Shown here in pieces: positions 36,489 to 44,980 of a DNA stretch of 64,000 nt; the first letter of the stretch is position 1, and each line of letters begins with the position of its first letter. Under the pieces are notes generated by a model. That model saw only the letters and a list, made by a program, of their open reading frames with translations, was not told where the DNA came from and made no database searches. The DNA lies in contig PAAG01000048.1 in assembly GCA_002698785.1 (NCBI GenBank), positions 53,708 to 117,707 of the forward strand, in the 5' to 3' direction. A program made the position numbers and the translations under genes. This stretch comes from Verrucomicrobiales bacterium (GTDB taxonomy: Bacteria; Verrucomicrobiota; Verrucomicrobiia; Verrucomicrobiales; DEV007).

Positions 36489-37193
36489 ATGAGTACACTC
36501 GCCATCATCCCCGCAAGGGGCGGCTCGAAAAGGCTGCCACGTAAGAACCTAATTGAACTGGGAGGGAAACCTCTCGTGGCTCATTCCATCGAGGCAGCAA
36601 TCGAGTCAGGTGTATTTTCGAAGATAATACTCTCTTCGGACGATGAGGAAATCCTTGAGATTGGCCGAGGTTATCCTGAAATTACTCTGGAAAAACGTGA
36701 AGCCAGCCTAGCAGGGGACAAGGTGAAGGTGATTGATTTGATCAAGCAGATCGCCGACCGCCCTGAAGTTGGAGAAGAGTTTGACAAGATCTCACTCTTG
36801 TTGCCGACCTGCCCGTTTCGAACGGCGGAGGACTTGCAGAAGGGAAACGAATTGCTGACTGAGGATGATTTTTCTGTTGTCAGTGTTTGTCCCATGGAGG
36901 AGCCAGTGCAATTGGCGGTGGGAGTTGATGTCGGCTCGGGAGTGATGGACAAAGAGGCATTGCTGAATCCATCACCTCTGGTGACTGGGCAAACTCGATC
37001 GCAGGACTTTCAGACATACTACCGAGTGAATGGTGGCTTTTACATCGCATGGCTGTCGAAATTTCGGGAGAAGGACAACTTCTTTCAGGGGCAGGTGAAG
37101 GCATATGTGATGGAGTCTATCCGCTCAATTGATATCGATTATGAGCGCGACTTGGAGGTCGCGAGATTTCTTATCGAAAAAGGATACTTATAA
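36489..37193 (+). CDS. CMP-nonulosonate cytidylyltransferase (NeuA-like)
   Basis: The 234-residue nucleotidyltransferase activates a sialic-acid-like sugar with CTP. The signature IIPARGGSKRLPRKNLIELGGKPLVAHSI is at the N-terminus, followed by SSDDEEIL, PTCPFRTAEDLQKG and NGGFYIAW. The length fits single-domain NeuA/PseF/LegF enzymes, without the extra esterase domain of E. coli NeuA. I use the ATG at 36489; a TTG at 36474 overlaps the neuB-like stop. It directly follows the NeuB fusion, which would make its substrate. Confidence 0.9.
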   Translation: MSTLAIIPARGGSKRLPRKNLIELGGKPLVAHSIEAAIESGVFSKIILSSDDEEILEIGRGYPEITLEKREASLAGDKVKVIDLIKQIADRPEVGEEFDKISLLLPTCPFRTAEDLQKGNELLTEDDFSVVSVCPMEEPVQLAVGVDVGSGVMDKEALLNPSPLVTGQTRSQDFQTYYRVNGGFYIAWLSKFREKDNFFQGQVKAYVMESIRSIDIDYERDLEVARFLIEKGYL

Positions 37194-37226
37194 AAAACTA
37201 ACAAAATCCCAAACACACATTATTGT

Positions 37227-38186
37227 ATGAAGCTTACGCGTGACCAAATTCGCGAGACGATCAAGGGACCAGTTTTCTCAATTCTGACTCCATTTGTTCC
37301 GGACACGGAGGAAATTGATTATCCTGCCTTGGGAAACTATATTGAAGCCATTCACAATGCGGGTGGAAAAGTCTTTTACGTGATGGCATACAACAGCCGT
37401 TATTGCCAGTTAGACTGGGACGAGATCAAAGAGTTGAATGCTTTTGTTGCGCGCAAAGTGAAGGAGTTGGATCAGACTCATGTTGTCATCGTTGGTGACC
37501 CGACCCATTGCAGCACAAAAGTGACCATCGAGTTTGCTAAACATGCGCAAGAGGTGGGTGCAGACCTGATTTCTCTTATCGTCCGGGAGCGTTTTTATTC
37601 CGAGGAACAGATATATCGTCATTTTGAAATGGTGAGCGAGGCGACGGATATGAATATTCTTCTGCACGAAATGCCGTTCCTTTGTGGTTTTGGTGGCCCC
37701 TCCGTTCAGTGGCCTGTCAGCCTTCTGGATCGTTTGGCTGATATCCCATCCGTAATTGCGGTAAAGGAAGATGCGAAAGATGACGACTATTCGGCGCAGG
37801 TAGTCGAAGCGGTAAAGGATCGTATGTCAGTGATTGTGTCAGGAGGAGATCAGACGCAGTGGCTTCAGTTCGTTGATCAAGGCTGCCAGTCATGGTTGAT
37901 CGGAATCGGTGTATTTGAACCAAAGCTGGCAACGAATTTCTACAAATGGTGGTTAGAAGGGAACAAGGAGCTTTGCGATCGTGTTATCAATGAAGTCCAG
38001 ATTCCATTTTTCGAGCGGGCTGTGAAACGGTTTGGATGGCATTTGGTGATAAAAGCCGCTTTGGAGATTCGCGGCTACATGAGCCGCCACGACCGAATGC
38101 CCTTGATGCCGCTCGATGACGAGCAGGCAGCAGAAATTCGCGAAGTGATGGAGAGCCTTCCGATTGATGAGATGATTTCCCTCTAA
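37227..38186 (+). CDS. DapA/NanA-family aldolase-like protein
   Basis: A 319-residue TIM-barrel protein of the dihydrodipicolinate synthase / N-acetylneuraminate lyase family. The Schiff-base Lys180 is in IAVKEDAKDD. The Tyr that normally relays protons in the YNxP motif is missing: the equivalent stretch reads LLHEMPF. The GxxGE-like T/S motif near residue 50 is also changed (MAYNSRY). It should still form an imine with an alpha-keto acid but is not ordinary DapA or NanA. Placed after NeuA-like and before a transferase gene, it may act on pyruvate or the nonulosonate itself. Function inferred only from position. Confidence 0.82.
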   Translation: MKLTRDQIRETIKGPVFSILTPFVPDTEEIDYPALGNYIEAIHNAGGKVFYVMAYNSRYCQLDWDEIKELNAFVARKVKELDQTHVVIVGDPTHCSTKVTIEFAKHAQEVGADLISLIVRERFYSEEQIYRHFEMVSEATDMNILLHEMPFLCGFGGPSVQWPVSLLDRLADIPSVIAVKEDAKDDDYSAQVVEAVKDRMSVIVSGGDQTQWLQFVDQGCQSWLIGIGVFEPKLATNFYKWWLEGNKELCDRVINEVQIPFFERAVKRFGWHLVIKAALEIRGYMSRHDRMPLMPLDDEQAAEIREVMESLPIDEMISL

Positions 38187-38222
38187 AACCGGGGGAATTA
38201 ACTCTGGTTCACTATCCCTTCT

Positions 38223-39680
38223 ATGCGCCGACTGCTTGAAGAGTGCACAAGGATACTTCAGGATTTTGAGGAAAGTCATGAAGTTGAGTCGGCGGCATTT
38301 GGGGATATCGATATATGGCCGTTGATGCGGTTAACATTCTACCACGCCCTCACAAATGACCAGGAGCCGGGCGTTGAAAAAGAAGAGAACAAGACGCGAC
38401 GGAAAATTCCCGTGGGGAACGTTGCTCAAGAACTCGATGAGTGGATTGCAAAAACTGAGGAAACGCTTGGCTCAAGGAGAGAAATCTATTTCGTTCAATC
38501 CACAAAGGTTATTCAAGGGAGAAATGGTGGGCCTTATCACCGTTTCTTCGATTCGTTGATAGAACTGAGCGAATCGAGGGATTCTGCGGGATTCCTGTTT
38601 TGGAACGACGGTCGCTCAGTCGTGGAAATGGGTTCCTTGCGATCTCCGTCTGTTTCGTATCAGGAACTAGGAAGGTTGGCCAGGCGTTGGGCCAGAAGTG
38701 ACGATCCGAAAATTGAATCACTTAAGCTAAACGATGTCGCAGTTCGTCTTATCGAAGAATGGAACAGAGCCTTTCCTAACAATACTATATCGATTGAGCT
38801 ATTTCGGTGGGATTGTCTTCTTCTCCAGATACTAGAGGAAGCCTTTCAAAGATTTCTGGCACCACAAGTTTGTGTTGTGTTTGCCACCTGTTTCTACTCG
38901 CTGCCGGTTTTCGCATTGTCTCTGGCATGCCGTAGACGAGGCATCCCGATGATTGAGTTGCAGCATGGGCAACAAGGGGAATGGCATCCAATGTATACCC
39001 ATTGGTCAGAGAAGGGTGTGTCTCGTCCGGGGCTGTTGCCAACTCATTTCTGGATGTGGGGGAGGGCCTACGCGGAACGACTGAAAAAGTGGTGGCCCAG
39101 TGGGCAATTTGAAATTCGTTGCGGTGGAAATCCATGGCTCATCCGTCGCGGCGAGGAAATTTCCGAAAAGGGTGTGGAAGGTGATTCGAAAAAGCGCAAA
39201 GTTGTTTTGGTTTCGATGCAGTTTCTGGAGATAGACAAGATCGTCTTGGACTGTGCGAAGAAGCGTGAGGACCTTGAATGGTGGTTCCGCTTGCATCCTA
39301 GAATGTCAGACAAAATCGAGTCAGTTGCGGAGACTTGTCGTAAGGAGTTGGGGGCAGAAGCGGTATGGGAGGTTGAGGTGGCAACTAAGGCGGATTTCTA
39401 CGAGTTGCTTCAGTCGGTTGATGTACATTTGACAGGGTGGTCAACGACGGCTTATGAAGCGGCTTGGTTTGGGAAGCCTACCGTATTGACTCATCCTAAC
39501 GGTAAGGCTGCGATGGCGAATGACATCGAGAACGGGCTTTTTGGGTATGCCCGTTCTTGCGAAGAACTTTCTCGTAAAATCGATTCTGCTTCTGTTCCAG
39601 AGGATGAGGTTTCAAGATTCTTCGAACCAAAACAGAGTTTGCTGGAGATATTTGATTCTTTGCGGACCGTTTCGACTTAA
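38223..39680 (+). CDS. Putative GT-B glycosyltransferase with HP motif
   Basis: A 485-residue protein I cannot assign to a named family. The C-terminal half looks like the nucleotide-binding domain of capsule/polysialyl or CDP-glycerol-type transferases: IELQHGQQGEWHP (His248), WFRLHPRM with the HP pair at 358-359, and GWSTTAYEAAWFGKPTVLTH. HP plus Ser/Thr motifs are shared by bacterial sialyltransferases that use CMP-sugars. As it follows the CMP-sugar synthetase, it is a good candidate for adding the nonulosonate-like residue; this is inference. The N-terminal 130 residues have no recognised motif. Its stop shares one base with the next start. Confidence 0.7.
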   Translation: MRRLLEECTRILQDFEESHEVESAAFGDIDIWPLMRLTFYHALTNDQEPGVEKEENKTRRKIPVGNVAQELDEWIAKTEETLGSRREIYFVQSTKVIQGRNGGPYHRFFDSLIELSESRDSAGFLFWNDGRSVVEMGSLRSPSVSYQELGRLARRWARSDDPKIESLKLNDVAVRLIEEWNRAFPNNTISIELFRWDCLLLQILEEAFQRFLAPQVCVVFATCFYSLPVFALSLACRRRGIPMIELQHGQQGEWHPMYTHWSEKGVSRPGLLPTHFWMWGRAYAERLKKWWPSGQFEIRCGGNPWLIRRGEEISEKGVEGDSKKRKVVLVSMQFLEIDKIVLDCAKKREDLEWWFRLHPRMSDKIESVAETCRKELGAEAVWEVEVATKADFYELLQSVDVHLTGWSTTAYEAAWFGKPTVLTHPNGKAAMANDIENGLFGYARSCEELSRKIDSASVPEDEVSRFFEPKQSLLEIFDSLRTVST

Positions 39681-41221
39681 TGATGGGGGCGGCAGATAAT
39701 GTAGTTCAAAGAGCCTGTCTCGTGTCAACAAAACAGGACACGGGAGGTGCTTCGTTGGCGATGCTGCGACTTTCGGATGCCCTTAGGCGATCGGGGATGC
39801 AGGTGGACGTTGTTTCGGCAAAACCGATAGGAGAGGATGACCAAGATGATTTGGATGAGCAATTGCCTGAAGGCGATCCGTTTTTAAAGTTCCTGAAATT
39901 CTCCCGAGGAGCCACTGTTGCTCATCGTACCGATTTTAGTGCATCTCCCTTCACAGTTCATTGGCCGGATTGTGAAATTGAGTTGGATGGCGCAATCCAG
40001 GATGCTGAGGTTGTGAACATTCATTGGGTGTCTCATTTTCTGTCTCCTAGATCTATTCGTAAGATCGGACAACTGGGGAAACCTATTCTCTGGACGATGC
40101 ATGATCAGCGGGCCTTTACCGGAGGTTGCCACTACAGCGGTGGATGCAGGGGGTTTGAATCAACTTGTAAGGACTGTCCTCAGGTCAGCGGCACATACCA
40201 GAAAATTGCAGAGTATCAGTTAGAAGACTCGAAGAGGATGCTTCGGGATTTACCTGTCTTTTTTATCTCTCCGAGTCAATGGCTTGCTGATGAGTTGCGA
40301 TCTTCCAGTTTCTTTAACGAGGGATGCCACAAGGTGAAGGTTATCCCGAATTCGGTTGATACGGATACTTTTTCGCCGGTTGCAGATCGAGCAGCCATTC
40401 GGGCCAAATATGACATAAGAGATAGTGATGTGTGCGTGCTCCTTCTTGCCCACAAAACGAGTGATCCTCGAAAAGGTTTTGACGACATACGAAGAGCTCT
40501 TCAACGAGTAGTTGTGAAGCTTCCTGGAGGCCAGTCGCGGCGTCTACGAGTAATTTGTTGTGGAGCTAGCGACTTTGAGGTTCCAAATGTTGAATTACTA
40601 CATCTGGGTAGTGTCCCCTCCTTGGAGTTGCCAGCGATTATGGGGGCTTGCGACGTTTACCTCACCATGACGCTGGAAGACAACCTCCCGAACACGGTGG
40701 TGGAATCTCTGAGTTGTGGATTGCCGGTAATTGGCACGAATGTCGGTGGCGTTCCCGAAATGGTAAAGCACGGAACCAATGGCTGGATCGTAAGTGCGGG
40801 CGATTCGGAGGCTGTATCTAAAATTCTTACCGATCTAGTTGGAGACAAGTCGATATTGAAACGGCTCTCGATTGCTTCGAGGGAATTTGCTTTGCAAGAA
40901 TTCTCCATGAAGAAGCAGGCTGAAGCTTACAAAGAGGCCATGATTGAAAGCCGTCTAGCGTGGGAATCATGGAAGGGTTGTGAGGATCTGACAAAGCTTG
41001 CTGGTCGTGAGGGCATTACTGATATTTTGCTTCGCCATGCGGTTGAGAAATATCGGGAGAAAACAGAGGTCAATCGTGAATTGAAAGCGAAAGTGGATGG
41101 CCTTCGTGAGAAGCTTCGGGAGTTTCGGAAGAGAGCTGAGGAACCTTTGACAGCCAAGCTCTACAGAAGGGCCTTTAAGGAAAAAGGCGGACCAAAGTCC
41201 GAAGGGCTGAATGAGGACTAA
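39680..41221 (+). CDS. GT4-family glycosyltransferase (WcaC-like)
   Basis: A 513-residue retaining glycosyltransferase. It shows TGGASLAMLRLSDAL at the donor-fold start, TMHDQRAFTGGCHYSGGC with a nearby CKDCPQ (the Cys-rich block typical of WcaC-like enzymes), VIPNSVDTDTFSP, LAHKTSDPRKGFDDI, and EDNLPNTVVESLSCGLPVIGT with the catalytic Glu. The C-terminal 70 residues are a charged helix (REKTEVNRELKAKVDGLREK) that may be a coiled coil. The start overlaps the preceding stop (TAATG); an ATG three bases on is equally possible. Confidence 0.92.
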   Translation: MMGAADNVVQRACLVSTKQDTGGASLAMLRLSDALRRSGMQVDVVSAKPIGEDDQDDLDEQLPEGDPFLKFLKFSRGATVAHRTDFSASPFTVHWPDCEIELDGAIQDAEVVNIHWVSHFLSPRSIRKIGQLGKPILWTMHDQRAFTGGCHYSGGCRGFESTCKDCPQVSGTYQKIAEYQLEDSKRMLRDLPVFFISPSQWLADELRSSSFFNEGCHKVKVIPNSVDTDTFSPVADRAAIRAKYDIRDSDVCVLLLAHKTSDPRKGFDDIRRALQRVVVKLPGGQSRRLRVICCGASDFEVPNVELLHLGSVPSLELPAIMGACDVYLTMTLEDNLPNTVVESLSCGLPVIGTNVGGVPEMVKHGTNGWIVSAGDSEAVSKILTDLVGDKSILKRLSIASREFALQEFSMKKQAEAYKEAMIESRLAWESWKGCEDLTKLAGREGITDILLRHAVEKYREKTEVNRELKAKVDGLREKLREFRKRAEEPLTAKLYRRAFKEKGGPKSEGLNED

Positions 41222-41222
41222 C

Positions 41223-42959
41223 ATGGATCCTGATATCCCACCGGTTATTTTTGTTGTCTATCGGAGACCTGATCTCACGAAGAAGGCTCTGGCGGCGATA
41301 GCATCTGCCAAGCCATCTCGCATGTTCATCGTTGCTGATGGCCCGAAGAACGATGAGGAGGCACAGATGTGTCAGGAAGTAATTTCAGTAGTGAAAGACG
41401 GTATCGACTGGGATTGTGAAGTGGAGTGGAATGTGGCGGAAAAGAACATGGGGCTTGCCAATCGCGTCGGAAGTGGAATTTCTTGGGCATTTACTCAATG
41501 CAACCGGGCCATTGTTCTCGAAGATGACTGCATTCCAGCACCTGGGTTTTTCCGGTGGATGGCGGAAATGCTGGAGAAGTATCAGGACGAGAGCCGCGTA
41601 ATGGTAGTGACGGGAGACAACTTTCAAGGAGGCATACAGCGAGGAGACGCTTCCTACTATTTCTCTGCTTTTCCGCATTGCTGGGGCTGGGCGACTTGGG
41701 CTGATAGATGGGAATCTTATCAGAAATCGTCGGAATGGTGGGCGAACGAATCAGTGCAGGAGCGTGTGCTTAAATTGGCAAATGGAGAAGCGAGTCGCAA
41801 ATACTGGTTTCGGTGCTTTGATCGGGCGTATTCCGGGGAAATCGACTCATGGGCGTATCGATGGCAAGCATCGATCTGGTCACAGGGAGGATTGACATTG
41901 GTGCCTCAGGTTAATCTGGTGGAGAACGTGGGGTTTGGTGAAGGAGCCACGAATACACAGAGGGCAGATCGAGAGATAAGAGTGGAAGGGGGGGAATTAA
42001 AATTTCCCCTTAAGCATCCTCATAGGATTGAGAGAATGGTAGATGCTGACAGGTTCACCGAAGAGAATCATTTCCGGATTGGAAAGACCAAGAAGACGAA
42101 GAAAGGAGTTAAGAACGGAGGTCGCAAAAAGAAGACAGGCAAATCTGTGAAGAATCTGCTTACACGAAGGTTCAGAGGGGTGTTCAGCGGATCGCCGAAA
42201 GATACTGGGCAGACACCCAATCGTGAGAGAGCCCGTTTGGAGAACCTTCCCAGGCGACACCGTGGATCAACTCCAATTATTAAGGGCAAGGAAACTCACT
42301 TCGTCGATCCTGCTTCGTTTCTTTCCGCTTACGGTGAAATCTGGGAAAGGAAATGTCTCGACCTTGGGGATATCGACCGTCCGCTCTATATCATAGATGG
42401 GGGAGCGAACATCGGCCTTGCCTCTCTGTATCTTGGAGAAAGGTATCCCGGATCAGAGATTTTTTCTTTCGAACCGGATCCTGAAGTGTTTCAAGCCCTT
42501 CGAAAGAATGTCGAGCAGTGCAGCGATTCTTTAATCAAGTGTTTCAAACTAGGGCTGGCCGGTGAGGAGTGTGTCCGTCATTTTTTTCAGGAAGGCGCAG
42601 ACGGGGGAGGGTTCTACTCAACGAAAAGTGGTGGCAATAAGGTGGAGGTGAAATGCGACGTTTTGAGCAAATATCTGGATCGCTCTGTAGACTTGCTGAA
42701 ACTTGATATTGAAGGAGCCGAATACGAGGTGCTTTGCGAGGCGGAAGACCAGCTCAAGAACGTAAATCACATTTTCCTCGAGTATCACAAATTTGACGAT
42801 ACGAGTGCTACACTGAGTTCCGTCATTGCGCTGCTAGAGCGAAGTGGGTTTGAGCTGTATGTCGAGTCTGGGCGTAATATCCGGAAACCTTATCGACATC
42901 TTCGGAAAGGACACAGCCCACGAATGTTGGTAAATATTTTTGGAGAGAGGTCAGGCTGA
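41223..42959 (+). CDS. GT2-like glycosyltransferase fused to an FkbM methyltransferase
   Basis: A 578-residue fusion. Residues 1-270 are a GT-A fold resembling HlpA/GNT-I-like transferases (PVIFVVYRRPDLTKKAL, EKNMGLANRVGSGI, VLEDDCIPAPGFFRWM, HCWGWATWADRW). Residues about 275-335 are a Lys/Arg-rich linker (KKTKKGVKNGGRKKKTGK). Residues about 360-575 are an FkbM-type methyltransferase: IIDGGANIGLASLYLG (Asp392), FSFEPDPEVFQALRKN and LLKLDIEGAEYEVL. It could add a sugar and methylate it. The ATG at 41223 has a GAGG six bases before it; an ATG at 41211, overlapping the GT4 gene, is an alternative. Confidence 0.87.
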   Translation: MDPDIPPVIFVVYRRPDLTKKALAAIASAKPSRMFIVADGPKNDEEAQMCQEVISVVKDGIDWDCEVEWNVAEKNMGLANRVGSGISWAFTQCNRAIVLEDDCIPAPGFFRWMAEMLEKYQDESRVMVVTGDNFQGGIQRGDASYYFSAFPHCWGWATWADRWESYQKSSEWWANESVQERVLKLANGEASRKYWFRCFDRAYSGEIDSWAYRWQASIWSQGGLTLVPQVNLVENVGFGEGATNTQRADREIRVEGGELKFPLKHPHRIERMVDADRFTEENHFRIGKTKKTKKGVKNGGRKKKTGKSVKNLLTRRFRGVFSGSPKDTGQTPNRERARLENLPRRHRGSTPIIKGKETHFVDPASFLSAYGEIWERKCLDLGDIDRPLYIIDGGANIGLASLYLGERYPGSEIFSFEPDPEVFQALRKNVEQCSDSLIKCFKLGLAGEECVRHFFQEGADGGGFYSTKSGGNKVEVKCDVLSKYLDRSVDLLKLDIEGAEYEVLCEAEDQLKNVNHIFLEYHKFDDTSATLSSVIALLERSGFELYVESGRNIRKPYRHLRKGHSPRMLVNIFGERSG

Positions 42960-43333
42960 TATCAGAATATCGATTCCCGTGCTTCCAATCTTGAACTCAA
43001 TTCCAGTGATTGAAACGAAGGATAAAGATGCTGAAGAGAAAGACTGTCGGAGGCAGTACGTAAGAAAAATATTTTGAAGAGTGTGGCGACACTGGGTTGG
43101 TATGTCAGATTAGGCAAATCAGGTGGTGATTGCCTGAATTTCGAATCTCGACAGCTTAAGGAGCAAAAAACACGGTTAGTTCTGCCGGTAAATTAATAAT
43201 GCCACCTTGGTCGAGCTAGCCTTGCTCAGGTGAACTCGACTCCGGCCTTCGATCCCTTTCTTTGGTTGAAAGAACAGTCAAGCGGGATAGTATCGGTCTT
43301 CCCACGGCTTAGGGTGGCCTCAAATAGAATTTT
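42960..43333. other. 374-bp gap within the polysaccharide locus
   Basis: No recognisable gene is present. A frame at 43074-43196 (TTG or GTG start, 40 codons, double TAA) gives a peptide with no known match and no clear ribosome binding site; it might be a remnant. This is the longest break in the otherwise tight plus-strand run and may hold an internal promoter, though none stands out. Confidence 0.4.
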
Positions 43334-44224
43334 ATGAAAGTCTCTGTGGTGATCCCCACATTCAACTGCGCTGATTTACTCGGGCATACGCTTCGCTCGA
43401 TCGAGCTCGGTGGCTGGGACGATACGGAGGTGATCGTAATTGATGGTGGCAGTAAGGACAATATCGCCGAGGTTGTGAAGAGCTTTGGTGATCTGGTATC
43501 TGTTTTTGTGAGCGAGCCTGATGAGGGCCAGTATGACGCGATTAATAAGGGAATGGCTCGCGCTACGGGTGAGGTTCTCTGCTGGCTCAATGGTGGTGAT
43601 TACTTTTTGCCTGGTGCCATTGCCAATGCCGCCACGGTATTCTCGACTTATGAGAGCGCTCAATGGATCATTGGGCGCCAGTGTGTGGGTGAGGGGCTTG
43701 CCTTGCGGAGGCAAGGGGCGCACGAGGTTCTAGTCTCGCATGCTGAAATACAATACGCTCTTTGCTGTGGCGGAGTGAATGGGTTTCTTCAGCAGGAGGG
43801 TATGTTCTGGAGAAAGAGTTTGTGGGATGATGCTGGCCCGTTGAATACTCATTACAAGTTGGCGGCTGATTTCGAATTGTGGGTTCGCTTCGCTCAGATT
43901 GCGGAACTTGACCGGATGTCTGTCCCTATGGCCGCTTTTTCGTATCACGAAACGAATCGATCAATCGTCCAGCGCGACGCGTATTTCAAAGAGGTGGAGG
44001 AGGTGATCTCAAAACTGCCAGAGGACGATAAGAGGTTCCGCGACTGGATCAGTTGGTTTCCACTTGTAGTTCGCGTGGTTCGAAAAATTCCTGTTGTGAA
44101 TTGGTTGGCACGTTTGGTGATGCGCCAATTCCGCATGCTCACTTTCCATGTGATTTTTTGGAAACGCACAAAGAAACGAGGCTTTGTGATGTGCCGGCAG
44201 CGCCGATGCGCTTGGATTCGTTAA
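43334..44224 (+). CDS. GT2-family glycosyltransferase
   Basis: A 296-residue inverting glycosyltransferase with GT-A fold: VSVVIPTFNCADLLGHTLRSI, VIVIDGGSKDN, SEPDEGQYDAINKGMARATGEVLCWLNGGDYFLPGA (nucleotide and metal region) and FLQQEGMFWRKSLWDDAGP. This matches the WcaA/WbbD-like group common in O-antigen loci. The C-terminus is basic and could sit on the membrane. Donor and acceptor unknown. Confidence 0.92.
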   Translation: MKVSVVIPTFNCADLLGHTLRSIELGGWDDTEVIVIDGGSKDNIAEVVKSFGDLVSVFVSEPDEGQYDAINKGMARATGEVLCWLNGGDYFLPGAIANAATVFSTYESAQWIIGRQCVGEGLALRRQGAHEVLVSHAEIQYALCCGGVNGFLQQEGMFWRKSLWDDAGPLNTHYKLAADFELWVRFAQIAELDRMSVPMAAFSYHETNRSIVQRDAYFKEVEEVISKLPEDDKRFRDWISWFPLVVRVVRKIPVVNWLARLVMRQFRMLTFHVIFWKRTKKRGFVMCRQRRCAWIR

Positions 44225-44240
44225 TTAAATTCGTAAAGAT

Positions 44241-44963
44241 ATGTTAGTCAGTCATCGAAAGAAATTCATCTACACGAAAACCGCAAAAACGGCGGGAACT
44301 TCAGTAGAGTCCTATTTTGAGCAATACTGTATGCCGGAAGGGGAGTGGAAGGAAGAGCACAGTCGCGATATGCATGTTTCTGATGCGGGAATCATCGGTT
44401 TCCGAGGAGCGAACAAGCCTAAGGATATTGAGTGGTTTCACCACATGTCTGCGAAGAAAATAAAGGAGCAGCTTGGGGAAGATACCTGGAACTCGTATCT
44501 AAAGTTCTGTGTGGTTCGAGATCCTTTCGATAAGGCGGTTTCAGCGTTTTATCATTTTAAGAAAGCACGGGACGAAAATAAGGACTCGGTCCACGTTCCG
44601 CTGAAAGTAAAGATTAAGAAATTTTTCAATCCGGAACCGAAGTTCGACAGTGTCTCGGAGGAGTTTGAATACTGGCTCTCCAAGGGGGAGATGAAGGTCG
44701 ATCGAGACAAATACGTGATCGACGGAGAGTTCTGCGTTGATGAGGTGGTTCGGTACGAGGCATTGCACGATGGACTGAGGTCCATCTGTGAAAAGATCGG
44801 TGTTGAATTTGACTCTTCTCGTCTTCCTGAGTTTAAGAAGGGGATTCGCGATGATAAAGTCGGGCTCTCCGAGATCTACACCCCCAAATCGATTGAGATC
44901 ATTTCAGATCTCTATGCTTTCGAGTTGGACCGCTTCGGCTATAAAGCGCCGGAGCTTGCGTAA
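44241..44963 (+). CDS. Sulfotransferase family protein
   Basis: The 240-residue protein has the two PAPS-binding signatures of carbohydrate sulfotransferases: FIYTKTAKTAGTSVES near residues 9-24 (5'-phosphosulfate loop) and FCVVRDPFDKAVSAFYHF near 90-107 (3'-phosphate site). It would transfer sulfate from PAPS to a sugar hydroxyl in the cytoplasm. It sits among glycosyltransferase genes and 17 bp before another sulfotransferase-like gene, indicating that the polymer is sulfated. Confidence 0.87.
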   Translation: MLVSHRKKFIYTKTAKTAGTSVESYFEQYCMPEGEWKEEHSRDMHVSDAGIIGFRGANKPKDIEWFHHMSAKKIKEQLGEDTWNSYLKFCVVRDPFDKAVSAFYHFKKARDENKDSVHVPLKVKIKKFFNPEPKFDSVSEEFEYWLSKGEMKVDRDKYVIDGEFCVDEVVRYEALHDGLRSICEKIGVEFDSSRLPEFKKGIRDDKVGLSEIYTPKSIEIISDLYAFELDRFGYKAPELA

Positions 44964-44980
44964 TTTTTTCTGTTGGTCTC

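Noticed and set aside
43074..43196. 40-codon plus-strand frame before the GT2 gene
   Set aside because: Too short, no family match and no convincing start; kept only as a possible remnant in the gap description.
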